From: Cercophora sp. LCS_1
Lineage: Eukaryota > Ascomycota > Sordariomycetes > Sordariales > Lasiosphaeriaceae
DNA length: 64,000 nucleotides
NCBI GenBank assembly: GCA_036250225.1
Contig: JAPZLL010000028.1
Coordinates: 248,001 to 312,000 of the forward strand
Direction of reading: 5' to 3'
Shown here: positions 32,161 through 44,249 of the stretch, piece after piece
Position numbering within the stretch: the first letter of the stretch is position 1
How the letters are laid out: each line of letters opens with the position of its first letter
Notes under the pieces: model-generated
Database searches by the model: none
Seen by the model: the letters and a program-made list of their open reading frames with translations, nothing else
Told to the model about the DNA's origin: nothing
Made by a program: the position numbers and the translations under genes

Positions 32161-35100
32161 ATGAACCGGCACAGCTGCTACACTTCCCCCTGTCTCCCCG
32201 GTTTCCCGCTGTACCACCACGCATTTCACTCGATGCAGCCCACACTGTACCGGCTCACTGAAGACTGCCTCAACCTGTTCAGCCGATGCCTCAGAGTACC
32301 CGGATCGTCGGCCGAGTCGCTTGCCTGGCTGGAAACCTCCAAGGTGCGATTTCGCTTGTGGGCGTTTGCGCTGAACGTCCAAAAGTCAGGGCGCTCCTCC
32401 CTGGACACAAAGCTCAGCCACCACGATGATATCCGCAAGGTCCTCTCGAATCTTTTGCTGGCCTTGGCTGCAACACTCTCCGAATTTCTTTCAACGGCAA
32501 AAAACGGCACACGATACTTTTTCAACGACCAGGATGAAGTCCTTTCCGACAGCTCATCGTCTGCCCTGTCAGAGTCTTCGTCAGATGCTGGTATCGATAT
32601 ACCAACACCTGGACGGCGCTCGCGGAGACACCAAGCCCAAAGGCGCAATATCGATGCGTGCCTGCGCCATTTAAGCCGCCTCTCGATCTTAATCCGCAGG
32701 TCGGGTGACAAATTCCGCCACAAGAGAGCTGACGATGACCTCAAGAGGGCTGAGCAATCAACAGCGACAACATATCCTGAACTTAGAAGTCACTTGGAAG
32801 CCATCATAGCCTTCGGAACTTGCGAGTTCTCATTACTCTGCTACCTCGACAGAGCTGTGGACGTGGATTGTATTCCGGGGACTGTCAGGATCGTGGTTCG
32901 AGCATGGCTATTCAGCAGGTTGGGAACCATCCAGCAGCGCCTAATTCAAGCAAACGTTATCAGACGGCACCGGATCATATTTTCACGAAGCAAACGTCGG
33001 TCAGACTCTCTCAAAGTGACCGAAGTCAAGCCAGACCGGGGAGTTGTCAATACCCCAATTCAAGCCCTCATTCAGGCTGCCACCAGCCGACCAGCACAAC
33101 CACTAGCGAAAACAGCCGGACTCTCTGTCCCCCCGTCTCGTAGCAAGCATCAGGAGTCCGAAGTTTCTACTGTCACTGCCATCGGGGAAAATATAAATCT
33201 CACAGCGGCCATGCGGTCGACCAAGGCATCCTCGACCATGTCAAAGCTTACTCGGACTGGACAAGCCCAGGACTACCCAAAACGAACAATATTGGATCCT
33301 GAGTCTTGTCAATGCCCGTACTGCGGTGTTACCCTGGAACAGGAGTATCTTGATCACGACAAGAAATGGCAGTGAGTCTCCGTTTAATTTGTCAACAAGT
33401 GCTATCAGTCCTAACAGTGCAACAGAGGCCACGTGGCGCACGACCTAGCGCCTTACACTTGTATCTTCGAGGATTGCGAGTCTCCGTTTGCTTTGTATGT
33501 GACCCGTGAGCAATGGACAGAACACGCACGGAAAAGCCACAGCATCTCCCGGTGGCTCTGCTCTCGCTGCTCCTTTGATTCGCCAGATGAAGTGAGCGCT
33601 TCTTTCACGACAGAGGCAGACTGCAAGACTCATATGATAGACAACCACGGTGATCTCTTCTCCCCGGAGGACATCCCTTTCCTGCTTCAGCTCAGCAAGC
33701 GATCCGTCATCACGCCAGTATCCTGTCCATTGTGCCTATGCGACTGGAACAAGGTCGACGTCGAAGAAGATGATCACATCGCGGCCCACTTACATGCCTT
33801 CTCTCTTCTAGCCCTGCCATGGGACCATGATCTCGACGATGCAGCTGTGTCGGCAAGCCCCCGCGATCCGCCCGACCCACCTACATCTCCCAGGCTCCCC
33901 GATGACCCAGAGGACCCAGACGACAACCAAGAGATCCATGCCTCAGGATTTAGGGACTACATTATCGGACTCGGGCACTCTCTGAAGAATTTAAACAAGG
34001 GCTCGGGGCTCGGACCCGAAACTGGCGAGGTGTGGGTCTCTCAACTGGGCAACCTCCTTGAAACTGCGATATTGTGGGCCAGCCCTACACAAAACAAGAT
34101 CTCGAGGTTTAGCTCGCTCGCGTCCAGGATTGTGAGAAATCTGGAGCTCCTTCATGACGGACAGTTGCTCGATCCGAGCTCCGCCGGCGACCTGAAGCTC
34201 AGCATCATGCACGATCTCAGCGATCTAGAGGACTGCATGCATGAGTACAGATTGGAAGACTATGAGATATGGAAGAATGCAGCAAGGACTCTACCCAAAA
34301 ATATCGAGAATGTCCTGGAAGGCATGGCATCCCGAAGCGAGTTCTCTTCGAGATCACTCCCAAACACTATTGAGAACATCTTGAAGCTTGGCTGGGCTCT
34401 ACAAACGAAATGTAGCATCTCGGGGTCTTCCACCGACCTGGAAGCAGCGAACGATATTGTCGACTCCCTTCAGGAAATTGCAGATGATGAAGCGGTGTTC
34501 TCTTGGCCACCAAGTGATCAACCCTGGTTGGCGATTGCAGCCCTGATCTCGGTACGTACGAGTGGCACCACAAGAGTCGCTCTAACAAACCCACGCAGGA
34601 CCTGAAAGCACACCTTGATAAGCCACATACACCAAAGGACCGTCCACTCAAGATACCAACCACTTTTTGGCTGCTACAGTTCGTACTTCGGTCCATGAAC
34701 TTTGGGCGGATATACGGGCAAGCCTACACAATCAACGCCAGTTCAGAGGATGCCTTTGCCGCACTGCGCTTCTCCATTCAAGATCTCTACGCTAATATAT
34801 TGGAGCTGCTTGCTCAGATGGCAACTCAAACCACCGAGAACGAAGCAAGGAAATTGTCGAGAGAAATTCGTCATCCATCCTTGGCCACGGGCGTCGTCCA
34901 AAAGCTACGGGTCATCCTCATCAAGCTAGAAGCGGATGTCATAAAATGCAAACGGGCTCAAACTGGGGTCTTTGATGAATACACTCGGCGACAACTGGAC
35001 AATACTCCCCTGTTGACACTCCACTTTCAGCCCTCGCACTTCTCAGTCCCCCCGACAGATGCCGACACAACTAACGACAACACCGAAAACGAAAACAGGG

Positions 35101-38100
35101 ACAATGAGCTTTTAGACTGGCTTTCTTCGCTTCCATACCGAAGATATCATCAGAAGATTCGAAAAGCGAGAGTAGCCAACACCTGTGACTGGCTGATCGA
35201 ACACGACGCATTCAAACGGTGGACGGGAGATAACCGGTCGATCCTATGGCTCTATGGTTCTTGTAGGTTGTACTCCTTTGCCTCGCCCCTTCGTATACGT
35301 GATCTAAGTCAACACAGTCGGTACTGGCAAGACGTATCTTACCTCCAAGGTAATCGACCACCTTGCAGTGGCCACAGAATCGGACGAGACATCAGCACTC
35401 GCGTATTTATATTTGGGCAGTATCAAATCACCCAGCACTCAACCAGTAACAACAATACTACGGGGCCTCCTTTGCCAACTCGCTGGTTCAGTTCACGGTG
35501 ACGACATTGTTCTGGAGTCCTTGCGCGGCGAGTGGAAGAAATTCAGAATGAGAGCGTCAGAGCCAAACCTTGCGACATGTATAGGCTGGTTTTCGGAGGC
35601 GGTCAATCTTCGGGATCTCACCACACTTGTCCTGGATGGAGTGGAAAAACTTGACATCCCTGTCGCCCAGTCGCTCTTGCTCTCCCTGCAGGATATCGTG
35701 GATCATAGCTCGAGCCGGCTGAGAGTTTTCGTGTCCTGCTCTTGGCCATCGATCGCAATTCAGGCTTCACATTGGAGCCCACAGCATACGATTACTCTCC
35801 AGCATTGGTACGAGGACGGGCCTTACCCGAAGGTCCACTCAGATATGATCAAGGTACTATCTGTAGAGGTGGGCGCAAGGCTTGATACCCAGCTTATCAG
35901 GAGGATTGCTGATCAGAGTGAGGGATCGTGCGTACCCCCAACTATTAGTCCGCGAACAACGTTTATTGATCGTGTATAGGTTCTTCTGGGCTATCTCGCA
36001 GATTCGACTTCACTTTGACCACGACGAATATCTGAAAGAGAATTCAGAACCGGAGAATCTCGGGCTGCCCGCAGCCTTCGTCGAAGCGCACAAGGCGATG
36101 AAATTCACGCTTGAACGGCAAGGCTCAACACATGTGGAGATTTATAGACTGATATTTATGCTTGTTTCGTTTGCGGCCAGGCCTCTGATCCACGAAGAAT
36201 TGCTCTCCGCCATGCGCTTTGGATTGAAGTGGGTCGACCCATCCTTATGTGAGGAATATCTGATCCGCATGATCAAGGTCTTGCCAGATCTTTTGTTCCT
36301 CGATCTTCATTTGGAGGGTGGTTTTGTATGGAAGCCATCACACAGGGATATCGTCCCGTGTCTCGAAAAAGCCACCCTAGGTTGGACGAGTTGGGAAGGA
36401 AACGAAGAGTTGCTCCTGGTTTGTTTGCGGGCAATGACTGTGGTTTCTCCAAATTCACGGGGGCCGAACAACCCGATAACAAATGCGGATATATTCCAGG
36501 ACTATGCTTGCCATCACTGGGCTACGCATGCGCTCTCGTTGGAATCGACTAGCACAACGGGGCATGGATTATCATACGAGGGAACCCGGCTGCTGCGGCA
36601 GTTCTTCGGATCGCCATCAGAACAAAGCATTACTTACCAGACCTGGATTAAGACTCTTCTCGCCAGTGATGAGAATGAGTGGCCTCCGACCGCGGATTTC
36701 ACGCCAGATGGGCTGAAATACTTGGCCAACAAACCACCGATTGCGTTGATGTGTCAGATCTCGCTCTTCAACTTTCTTCTTCGGTGGTTGGATGATCCCG
36801 AAGTCAGCCTCATTTTACATAGCGATCTCATATTTGACGTCGGAGCTTTCGACCTCCCACACGGTACAATGGCTAACACGATCCCCATTGCAACCAAACT
36901 CATTGAGCTTGGTGTCGACGTCAATCAGCCCCTGAGCGATACAAGAGGCAGTCTGCTTCTCCGAGCTGCTCGAAGTGGCAGTGTCGAGTGGGTGGAGCTC
37001 CTTCTCGAGAAAGGTGCTGATTTGAAGCTGCTGGACCTCGAGCAGGTCTGTCCCGCACTCGAAGATGTGGTTTCGCATCGCGAAACTCGAATCGTCAGCT
37101 TACTGCTCTCGGCCGGCATGCCACCTGACCGAGACCCATCAGGACTCGGTACCACGAGTGCTCTGGCGGGAGCTGCCATTGTTGGGGATGTGGAAATCGC
37201 CACCATGTTATTGGACGCTGGTGCAGATGTAAACAGGCCTCTTTCTCCATCTGCTCGGTTCGGCGGCGCCCTCGCAGCGGCGGCGAGTGATGCCAAATCG
37301 AGCCAAGTTCTCGAACTGCTGATCGAACATGGTGCCGATGTCAACGCCCAAGGCGGAAACAACGGTTCGCCCCTGGGTGAAGCAGCCGCAGCAAACAATA
37401 TCGACGCCCTGGAAATGTTGATCGCCCAAGGCGCCGATATCACAATGCAGTTTTCCACGGGTGGCTTTGGAAACGCTCTCGAGACGGCAGCCCATCACGA
37501 CAGCACCATGTGTCTACGAGCCCTGCTTCAACAGGGAGCAGATCTTCACTACACATCCCTCAACAGTGTTTACGGTAATGCACTCGCAGCAGCATCCAAC
37601 AGCGGCGCTCTCGAGTGTCTCTCAGAGCTGATCCAAGCCGGTGCCGATGTGAATCAGCCCATCCCGGGTGGAAAGTTCGGCAGCAGTCTCGCCGCCGCAG
37701 CAGCAGGGGGCGATCTAGACTCCCTCAAGATGCTCATCGAAGCAGGCGCAGAAGTACAGCGTGACTTACCAATAGGGTGGTTCGGGAACGCCCTCATTGC
37801 TGCTTCGTACGGGAAAAATCCCGACTGCATCACATGTCTCCTCGATCATGGAGCCGACGTAAATGCGACAGCGTCGACCGGCTACTACGGAACCCCCTTG
37901 TTAGCCGCCGTCCTTACCCGCGACGTGGAATCTGTACGTCCCCTTGTAGAGGAGGGAGCAGACCTGGACTTGTGCCTGCCTGTCGGTAAATACGGAAGTG
38001 CCCTTGCGGCCGCAGCATCCATGGATTCCCTGGACATGGTGGAGGCGCTCATCCAAGCGGGCGCTAATGTCAACCTTGTACACACGACACCGACAGCGAG

Positions 38101-38602
38101 ATACGGGAGTCCTCTGATCTGTGCTGCCGCTTTTGGGTCAACGAAATGTCTCCAGGCTCTGCTCAAAGCAGGCGCCGACGTTGATATGGAGGTCGAGATT
38201 GGGCTCTATGGGACGGCGCTCATCGCGGCAACCGGGGAAGGGGGCAGGTCTTTCACGGCTTCGGTGGCGTGTTTGGAGTCCCTTGTCAAGGCTGGGGCGG
38301 ACGTCAATAGACAGGCCAGGACCCAGCCTGGGAGGAGATTCAAGACGGCATTGATTGCTGCTGGGTATTTGGGGAGGGCGCATGCTGCCAAGTATCTGCT
38401 TTCTGTTGGGGCTCTTCCAGGTCTGGAATTTGAGGATAGCCAGTTTGTTGATGCGCTAGAGGCAGCCAGGACACCTGTAAGCGAGGAGGATTTCAACTTG
38501 TTCAAGTTGTTTTTGAAGGGCATGATGTTTGACCTGTCGAAGGGACTGGTGCAGGATAAGGAGGAGATTGTCAAAATGTTGGAACGGGCCGGTGGGGGTT
38601 GA
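32161..38602 (+). CDS. NLR-like receptor: helical N-terminus – C2H2 fingers – NACHT – ankyrin repeats, 2,077 aa
   Basis: Exons 32161–33371, 33426–34551, 34599–35262, 35318–35927 and 35980–38602; introns 54, 47, 55 and 52 nt, all in phase. The first in-frame ATG is 32161 (32233 is an alternative). N-terminal ~380: helical, with the LWAFALN…GRSSLD pattern seen at the start of many fungal NLR-associated proteins. Residues 383–~540: C2H2-type cluster (CPYC, CIFEDC, HARKSH, CSRC, then CPLC…HIAAHL…LLALP). A linker with helical repeats follows. NACHT from ~970: Walker A GSFGTGKT (999–1006), Walker B LVLDGVEKLD (D1107). Residues ~1500–2025: about 14 ankyrin repeats of ~35 aa (G-x-x-L-x-A-A…LL…GADVN). 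NLRs sense non-self and trigger cell death. C2H2 and NACHT–ANK parts are usually separate genes; here one open frame joins them. Confidence 0.88.
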
Positions 38603-39059
38603 GGTGGGATGGGTTGCATATGGCGGTAATTGAGCTTTCATTTTTCATTTGTAGGTGGCTTCTTGTTGGAAGTTTTGAAGTTTTTTCCTCTCAAAGTTGA
38701 GGTTGTGGATGTGCGCTAAAGACGAAAGGGAAGTGAGGTTTCTTGTTGTCATCATCTTCTGAAATGGGACCAAAATTCCAATATCTTCCGATGATAAGTT
38801 TGATCCCGAGTATTAAGCAATTTTACTATCGAGTGACATTTTGCTTGCCATCCGAATTGCCATGTCCTCAGCTTGCCTTTGTTGATGCTTGAGGCTCAAG
38901 GGTGGACCGGGATGGTGGGCGGAATGAATGACAGGGATCTTGCGCACAGACCAAGCGGTATCGCCAAGTCCCAAACCACTTCAGCGAATTTCCAGCCCGG
39001 CGTGGGATTTCAAGATTCTAGCATTGCGATCGAGCTCAATCGACAGCGCCACAGCCAAA
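38603..39059. other. Intergenic between NLR and MRPL10
   Basis: Contains the NLR 3' end and the MRPL10 promoter. No further gene seen. Confidence 0.6.
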
Positions 39060-40022
39060 ATGCCCCCTAGGATACCACTGGCCCAGGCGGCCCGATGCTG
39101 CCAGTCATCAATTGCCCCTTCCTCACGACCACAGTCCCTGGTCTCCCTCTTTGCCGCCCTCTCGGTGCAGACGAGGAGCGTCTCGATTCTCTCTAGCCTC
39201 TCCGACAACGCCGGCGCCTACCACAAGCGTATTCGCAAGGGCCGTGGTCCCTCTTCGGGGTATGGAAAGACAGCTGGCCGTGGTACTAAGGGTCAGGGTG
39301 CCCACGGAAAGGTCAAGCCTTGGTTCCAGGGTGGTCAGACGCCCTTGATCGTCAGCCATGGCCGGAAGGGCTTCATAAACCAGTGAGCGACTCCTTCCAC
39401 CTCCTGCTGGACCAGATTCTGACTGCTATTCCTCTGTAGTATGGCACCCGAAATGTCGGTACTCAACGTTGACAAGTTGCAACTATGGATCGACACCAGC
39501 CGAATCGATGCCACGAAGCCGATTACCCCGAGAGAGCTCATTCGCTCTGGCATTGTTGGAAGCACTGTGAAAGACGGGATCAAACTGCTTGCGCGCGGAG
39601 GGGAGAAGTTGAAAACACCCGTCGACATTACCGTTTCCCGTGCATCCGTCTCCGCGATCGAAGCCGTCGAGGCTGCAGGAGGCAAGATTCTCACACGATT
39701 CTACACCAAGGAGGCGATTAGGCGGCTAGTCAAGGGAGAGAGCGTACACACCGACAAGCCGTTGCCAGTCGGGCCCGAACATGTTGAGGAAGTGCTCGAG
39801 CAGGCGAGGAGTGCGCCGAAGCATTTCTATCGTCTCCCTGACCCAACGGGCCGTTGGGATATCGAGTACTACAGGGACCCGGCGCACAGGGGTTACTTGA
39901 GCCACACGTTGCAGCCAGGCGAGTCACCCAGTTTGTACTTCAAGGTGCCGGGAGCGGGCACCAAGGTCAACAAGGCCAAGGCGCAAGGCACGGTTACGGT
40001 GGCCGATCCCAAGCTGTTTTAG
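39060..40022 (+). CDS. MRPL10: Mitochondrial large-subunit ribosomal protein uL15m
   Basis: Exons 39060–39382 and 39440–40022 (57-nt intron), 301 aa. The N-terminal ~50 residues are basic and hydroxylated, as in a mitochondrial targeting peptide. The uL15 signature follows: KRIRKGRGPSSGYGKTAGRG, then GQGAHGKVKPWFQGGQTPL. The second exon encodes the L18e/L15-type fold and a fungal C-terminal extension ending YFKVPGAGTKVNKAKAQG. It is part of the large mitoribosomal subunit. The intron follows the family's G-rich N-terminal region. The call is secure; the symbol follows yeast usage. Confidence 0.93.
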
Positions 40023-40614
40023 GGCAACTCTATGTGCCACTTGTCCCATAGAATATGTACAATACACCTCAATAACGACGTTTGAACGCTCTCATCAAAA
40101 TCCGAGCATCGACCAGAGAAACCTTGATGTGGCGCGAGCAAGTTCTTGGTCGGGGTCTCGAGTGGCTGGGGCCTCGGCAAAGCCCGTTTCCAACCGCGAG
40201 CTACCCTGGTCGCGCAGGATGCGGGCGCGGGCGTTCGCAGCTCCTCTTCGCCTTCACCCGCTCACCTGGCCGCGCCGCTGACAACTCCTTCCCCATTTCG
40301 GTCGCAACTGGTTTGGGCTCCTCCTTCAATCGCCCAGTTGCATAGGGCGTCTTTTGCCTTCGGTTGGCAATTGCTTTGCACCGTTCTGGGCCAACTTCTC
40401 TCCCCGCCCCTTCGACAGCGTCCGCGTTTGCCGTTACGACTTGCTTACGACACTTCACCTGTTCCTGTCGCGATTCTTGGATACCCTTATCTCGCGCCTC
40501 GTCCGAATCCTCTCTCGACTTGTACATTCCTCCAGCGGCTCACTGCTGTAATAATCCCTTCCAACAGGCATCACGATCGACATCTCGTCCTCAGCCTCGA
40601 CGGCCAATCCTGAA
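40023..40614. other. Intergenic, promoter and 5' UTR of the sorting nexin
   Basis: C/T-rich stretches and no supported ORF. Confidence 0.6.
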
Positions 40615-43092
40615 ATGTCTCTTTTCGGCAGCTCCCCGCCCGAGGAGTCGGCGCCAATCAGATCAGACAACTTCGCTGACAGCCGCTCTTCTCTTTTCGA
40701 AGATGAGCCGCCCATGACAAAGTCGACAACCAGCGCCCTCTTTGCCGATGACGACAGCGTCCCTGATTCCCCTTGGGATCTCCCCACGCCCCGCAAACCC
40801 AACAGCCGCGCCGACGTGATTCGAGCCCTCCTCCCGCCTTCCGACGCCCCAGATAGCTACATTGAGGCTTTCGACGCCGTCGTTCACGAGGATGGCAGTG
40901 GTGGCCGGATTACGTCTGGCGGGGTTGCGCGCACCCTTGCCGCCGCGAAACTGGGCGCGGATGACCAGGCGCGTATCATGGGCATCCTTGCCCCCGCTGG
41001 AACCGGCGGAGGTCTTGCTCTGGGCCGAAGCGAGTTCAACGTCCTGCTTGCCCTGATTGGCCTTGCACAAGAAGGCGAAAGCGTCAGCTTGGACGGCGTT
41101 GATGAGCGTCGACGAGGTGAGTCTTTCCAATTGCCATCTTATCTTATCTTCAATCCCGTTGCTCAATTTCCCTTTCAACTCAAGCTTGGGTGGGTCCTAT
41201 CTTTGCTGTTCATCGGAGCTAACCTCGCTGCGCCGCCAATCTTCAGACCTCCCCCAGCCCAAGCTCCCAGGCATAGTCGATAGTCCGCCTGTGCTCCCCA
41301 ACCTCTCCGAATTGGCTGCAAAGCCACCGCAGCGACCGATTACACCGCCCAAGGCGCCGGCTGCCCCAAAGTCATCGCCCCCGAGACAGCCGCGCGGCTT
41401 CCCGAGGTCATCGATGGATTATCCCGAAGACCCGTGGGGCGCGCCCGACCTACACAAGGGTCACACACATGCCCCCGAACCGCCAAGACCGAATGGCGAC
41501 AGCACAGCTGCTCCCGCGGTGAATGGGAATGGCAACGGACTGTTTGGGACCAGCCCGCAGGCGACCCTGCCTGGTCGAACAACATCGAACTTTACTACGG
41601 GCACATCTATATCGGGCACTGGATCGATTCGCCAAGCTGCTGGTCCAGCTCAGGAGAACACGGGGGCTTGGGCATATTTTGACGGCAACCCCAACCCGGC
41701 AGCTGGGTTCACTGACCCTTCCAGCAACCCCGTTACAAGCCCGTTTGGCGGGAGCAACGGTGGGAGCACCGCTAGGGAACCGGCTGGGGGCCCGCCGCCC
41801 GTTCCAACGCCTAGCAGGACGATTGGCGGCGGACGGACTGGAAGCGCTGTGCAGGAGACGATTTTGGTCACGTTGATGCCGGAGAAGGAGGGTATCTTCA
41901 TGTTCCAGCACCACAACTATGAGGTGTCCAGCTCGCGGCGGGGAAGCAAGGTGATCCGCCGCTACAGCGACTTTGTTTGGCTACTGGACTGCCTACACAA
42001 GAGGTATCCCTTCCGAGTGCTCCCACTTCTGCCTCCTAAAAGGGTCGCCGTCAACGGCAACCATCTCTCCAACGACGGCGCATTCATCGAGAAACGCCGT
42101 CGCGGACTGGCTAGGTTCCTCAACGCTCTTGTTCGGCATCCTATTCTCAGCCAAGAACAAATGGTCATCATGTTTTTGACTGTTCCGACAGTACGTTTGA
42201 CGACTTTGCAAAATGGGGATCACATGCTAACAATATCAGGAGCTTTCCGTCTGGCGCAAACAGGCCACAATCTCTGTTCAAGATGAGTTTGCTGGCCGGC
42301 CCCTTCCTCCTGGTCTCGAGGACTCCCTTCCTGCCACCCTTGAAGAACTCTTCAGCCGCACACGTGCAGGAGTTCGCCGCAGCGCTGAGCTTTACATCGG
42401 TGTTTGCAATATTGTGGACCGACTTGTCAAGCGCTCCGAAGGTGTGGCCGCTGACCACGCACGCATTGGGCTCTCGTTGATGTCCCTTGCCGAAGTCAGC
42501 GCTGACACATACGCCACGGACACCAACGACGTCCCGCTCCTCAATGATGGGCTCCAGGCCATGACCAAGCATTTGCGTACTGCGCAGAGCTTGATGGAAG
42601 ACGAGTCTCGCGCTTGGGATGCAGGAGTTTTGGAGGACCTCAAGCGCCAACGCGATGCACTAGTCAGTCTGCGTGACCTCTTCGACCGGAGGGAGAGGCT
42701 CGACAAGGACAACATCCCCTTCCTCGAGCGCCGGATCGCAACCAACGAGACAAAGCTGGCCAACTTGCGCGCGAAGCCAGAAGGGATGGTGAAGCCCGGT
42801 GAGATCGAAAAGGTTGTCGAGGCTATTATCAAGGTATGATATTTACAGCATGAGGTGTCGAGCGACCACTAACACCAAGCAGGACAAGGAATCCATTGTC
42901 AACCAGCATAATCGATCTGTGTTTGTCAAGGAATGTCTTCGAGACGAGCTCATCTACTTCCAACACACACAATACAACGTGTCCCGATGGAACCAGGACT
43001 GGGCCCAAGAGCGAGTCAAGTACTCAGAGATGCTGGCTGAGAACTGGCGGCGTCTGCTTGACGACCTCGAGGGCATGCCGCTCGGCGATTAG
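40615..43092 (+). CDS. MVP1: Sorting nexin Mvp1 (PX–BAR)
   Basis: Exons 40615–41116, 41247–42190, 42240–42833 and 42883–43092; introns 130, 49 and 49 nt, 749 aa. Residues ~1–365 are largely disordered (Pro/Gly/Ser-rich), with an EH-like helical stretch near 60–165. The PX domain (~370–482) includes RRYSDFVWLL, the region that contacts phosphatidylinositol 3-phosphate, and LPPK. The BAR-like helical domain follows (483–749). Mvp1/SNX8 proteins act on endosomes in retromer-independent recycling and retrograde sorting to the Golgi. Length and exon order are typical of filamentous ascomycetes. Confidence 0.92.
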
Positions 43093-44057
43093 GTCGTCGC
43101 GAGAGGCGGTCAACTGAAGAGGAGGAGCTGCGTGCGGTGGAGGCACGATGAGACACCACGAAACACAGTTGAGGATGGCGATCAGTCCGATGAACGAGTG
43201 CAGAGTGCAGTAAGTTCGATCGGATTTACATGGCTGGTCAGGGACGAACCCCACGAAGTGGATGAGACGACTTGATGGGTGTAAGATGTGGGTATGTATA
43301 AGTACAACTCCATGGCAGAGAGACTGCATGCATGTGCCGCGATACCCCTTATTTTTGTTGTCATAGCGTTTTTCCTTGTAAGTTTGTTTTTCCCCCTCGG
43401 CCCGCATAAGCTATGAAGAGTAGTTCTAGCACATGGTGAAGTGGGTATGTTCAATACAGAATGTTGTCGTCGTCAATTACCACAGTGGGAAGATATCAAG
43501 TCCCTTGTTGGACTGCTCTGCCTGGTGTCCATGTTTTGGGCTGCCAGGGGATCTGTGCCAAGATAGCGCCTCACAGCCCCGTCTGCATATCGCCAGTCAC
43601 GAGCAAGGGCACGCCCAACCCCGCCTGGCGCCGTGACGTTTTTCAGCCTCGACCGCATTCTCTTTTCCGCCCAACGACCCGCAGAATTCCCCCTCCAAAT
43701 CTTGACGCGATCAACTCCGCTTCAATCCAAAGCAGTGTGTCCTCCTGCATTTGTTTCCTCTTTCGTTTCTATTCTCGGCGACGCGACGTGCAGCAGCCGG
43801 GGGCTCCCATTCCCAGTCTTTTCAGCGCTCAACTTGACGCCGACCGAAGAGGCGGCCCCGTTTGCCTAGAGCTGCTGAGGTTTCTCCCCACCACGCGCCC
43901 GATCGCAGGCAACAGGCAGCCTGTTCGGGAGCCCACGACTTGCTGCCATATATCAGTCGACGGTTGGATACCCCAGATACTTGGATCCTGGTATTTTGGT
44001 CGCATCGCGGTTGTTCCATCTTGAGCCAGCGCCTTCAGTCCCATCGTCTTCGCGTGT
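43093..44057. other. Intergenic upstream of DCN1
   Basis: Short frames only. It probably holds the MVP1 3' end and the DCN1 promoter. Confidence 0.55.
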
Positions 44058-44226
44058 GATCCGATTCTTGGATTTGATCCGATTCTTGGGTTCGATCCGA
44101 TTCTTGGATTCGATCTGATTTTGGGATTTGATCCGATTCTTGGATTCGATCCAATTCTTGGATTTGATCCGATTTTGGGATTCGATCCGATTCTGGGATT
44201 CGATCCGATACTGGGATTCGATCCGA
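44058..44226 (+). repeat. 18-bp minisatellite, nine copies
   Basis: The consensus GATCCGATTCTTGGATTC is repeated nine times with few changes, plus a partial tenth copy, and ends 23 bp before the DCN1 start codon. In the DCN1 frame it would read FDPILG repeats; that frame is open from ~44025 but has no ATG before 44250, so the repeat most likely lies in the 5' leader. Confidence 0.92.
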
Positions 44227-44249
44227 GCCTCCCGCCGGTATCTACGAGG

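Noticed and set aside
44080..44095. GGTTCGATCC resembling a tRNA T-loop
   Set aside because: It is one unit of the 18-bp minisatellite.
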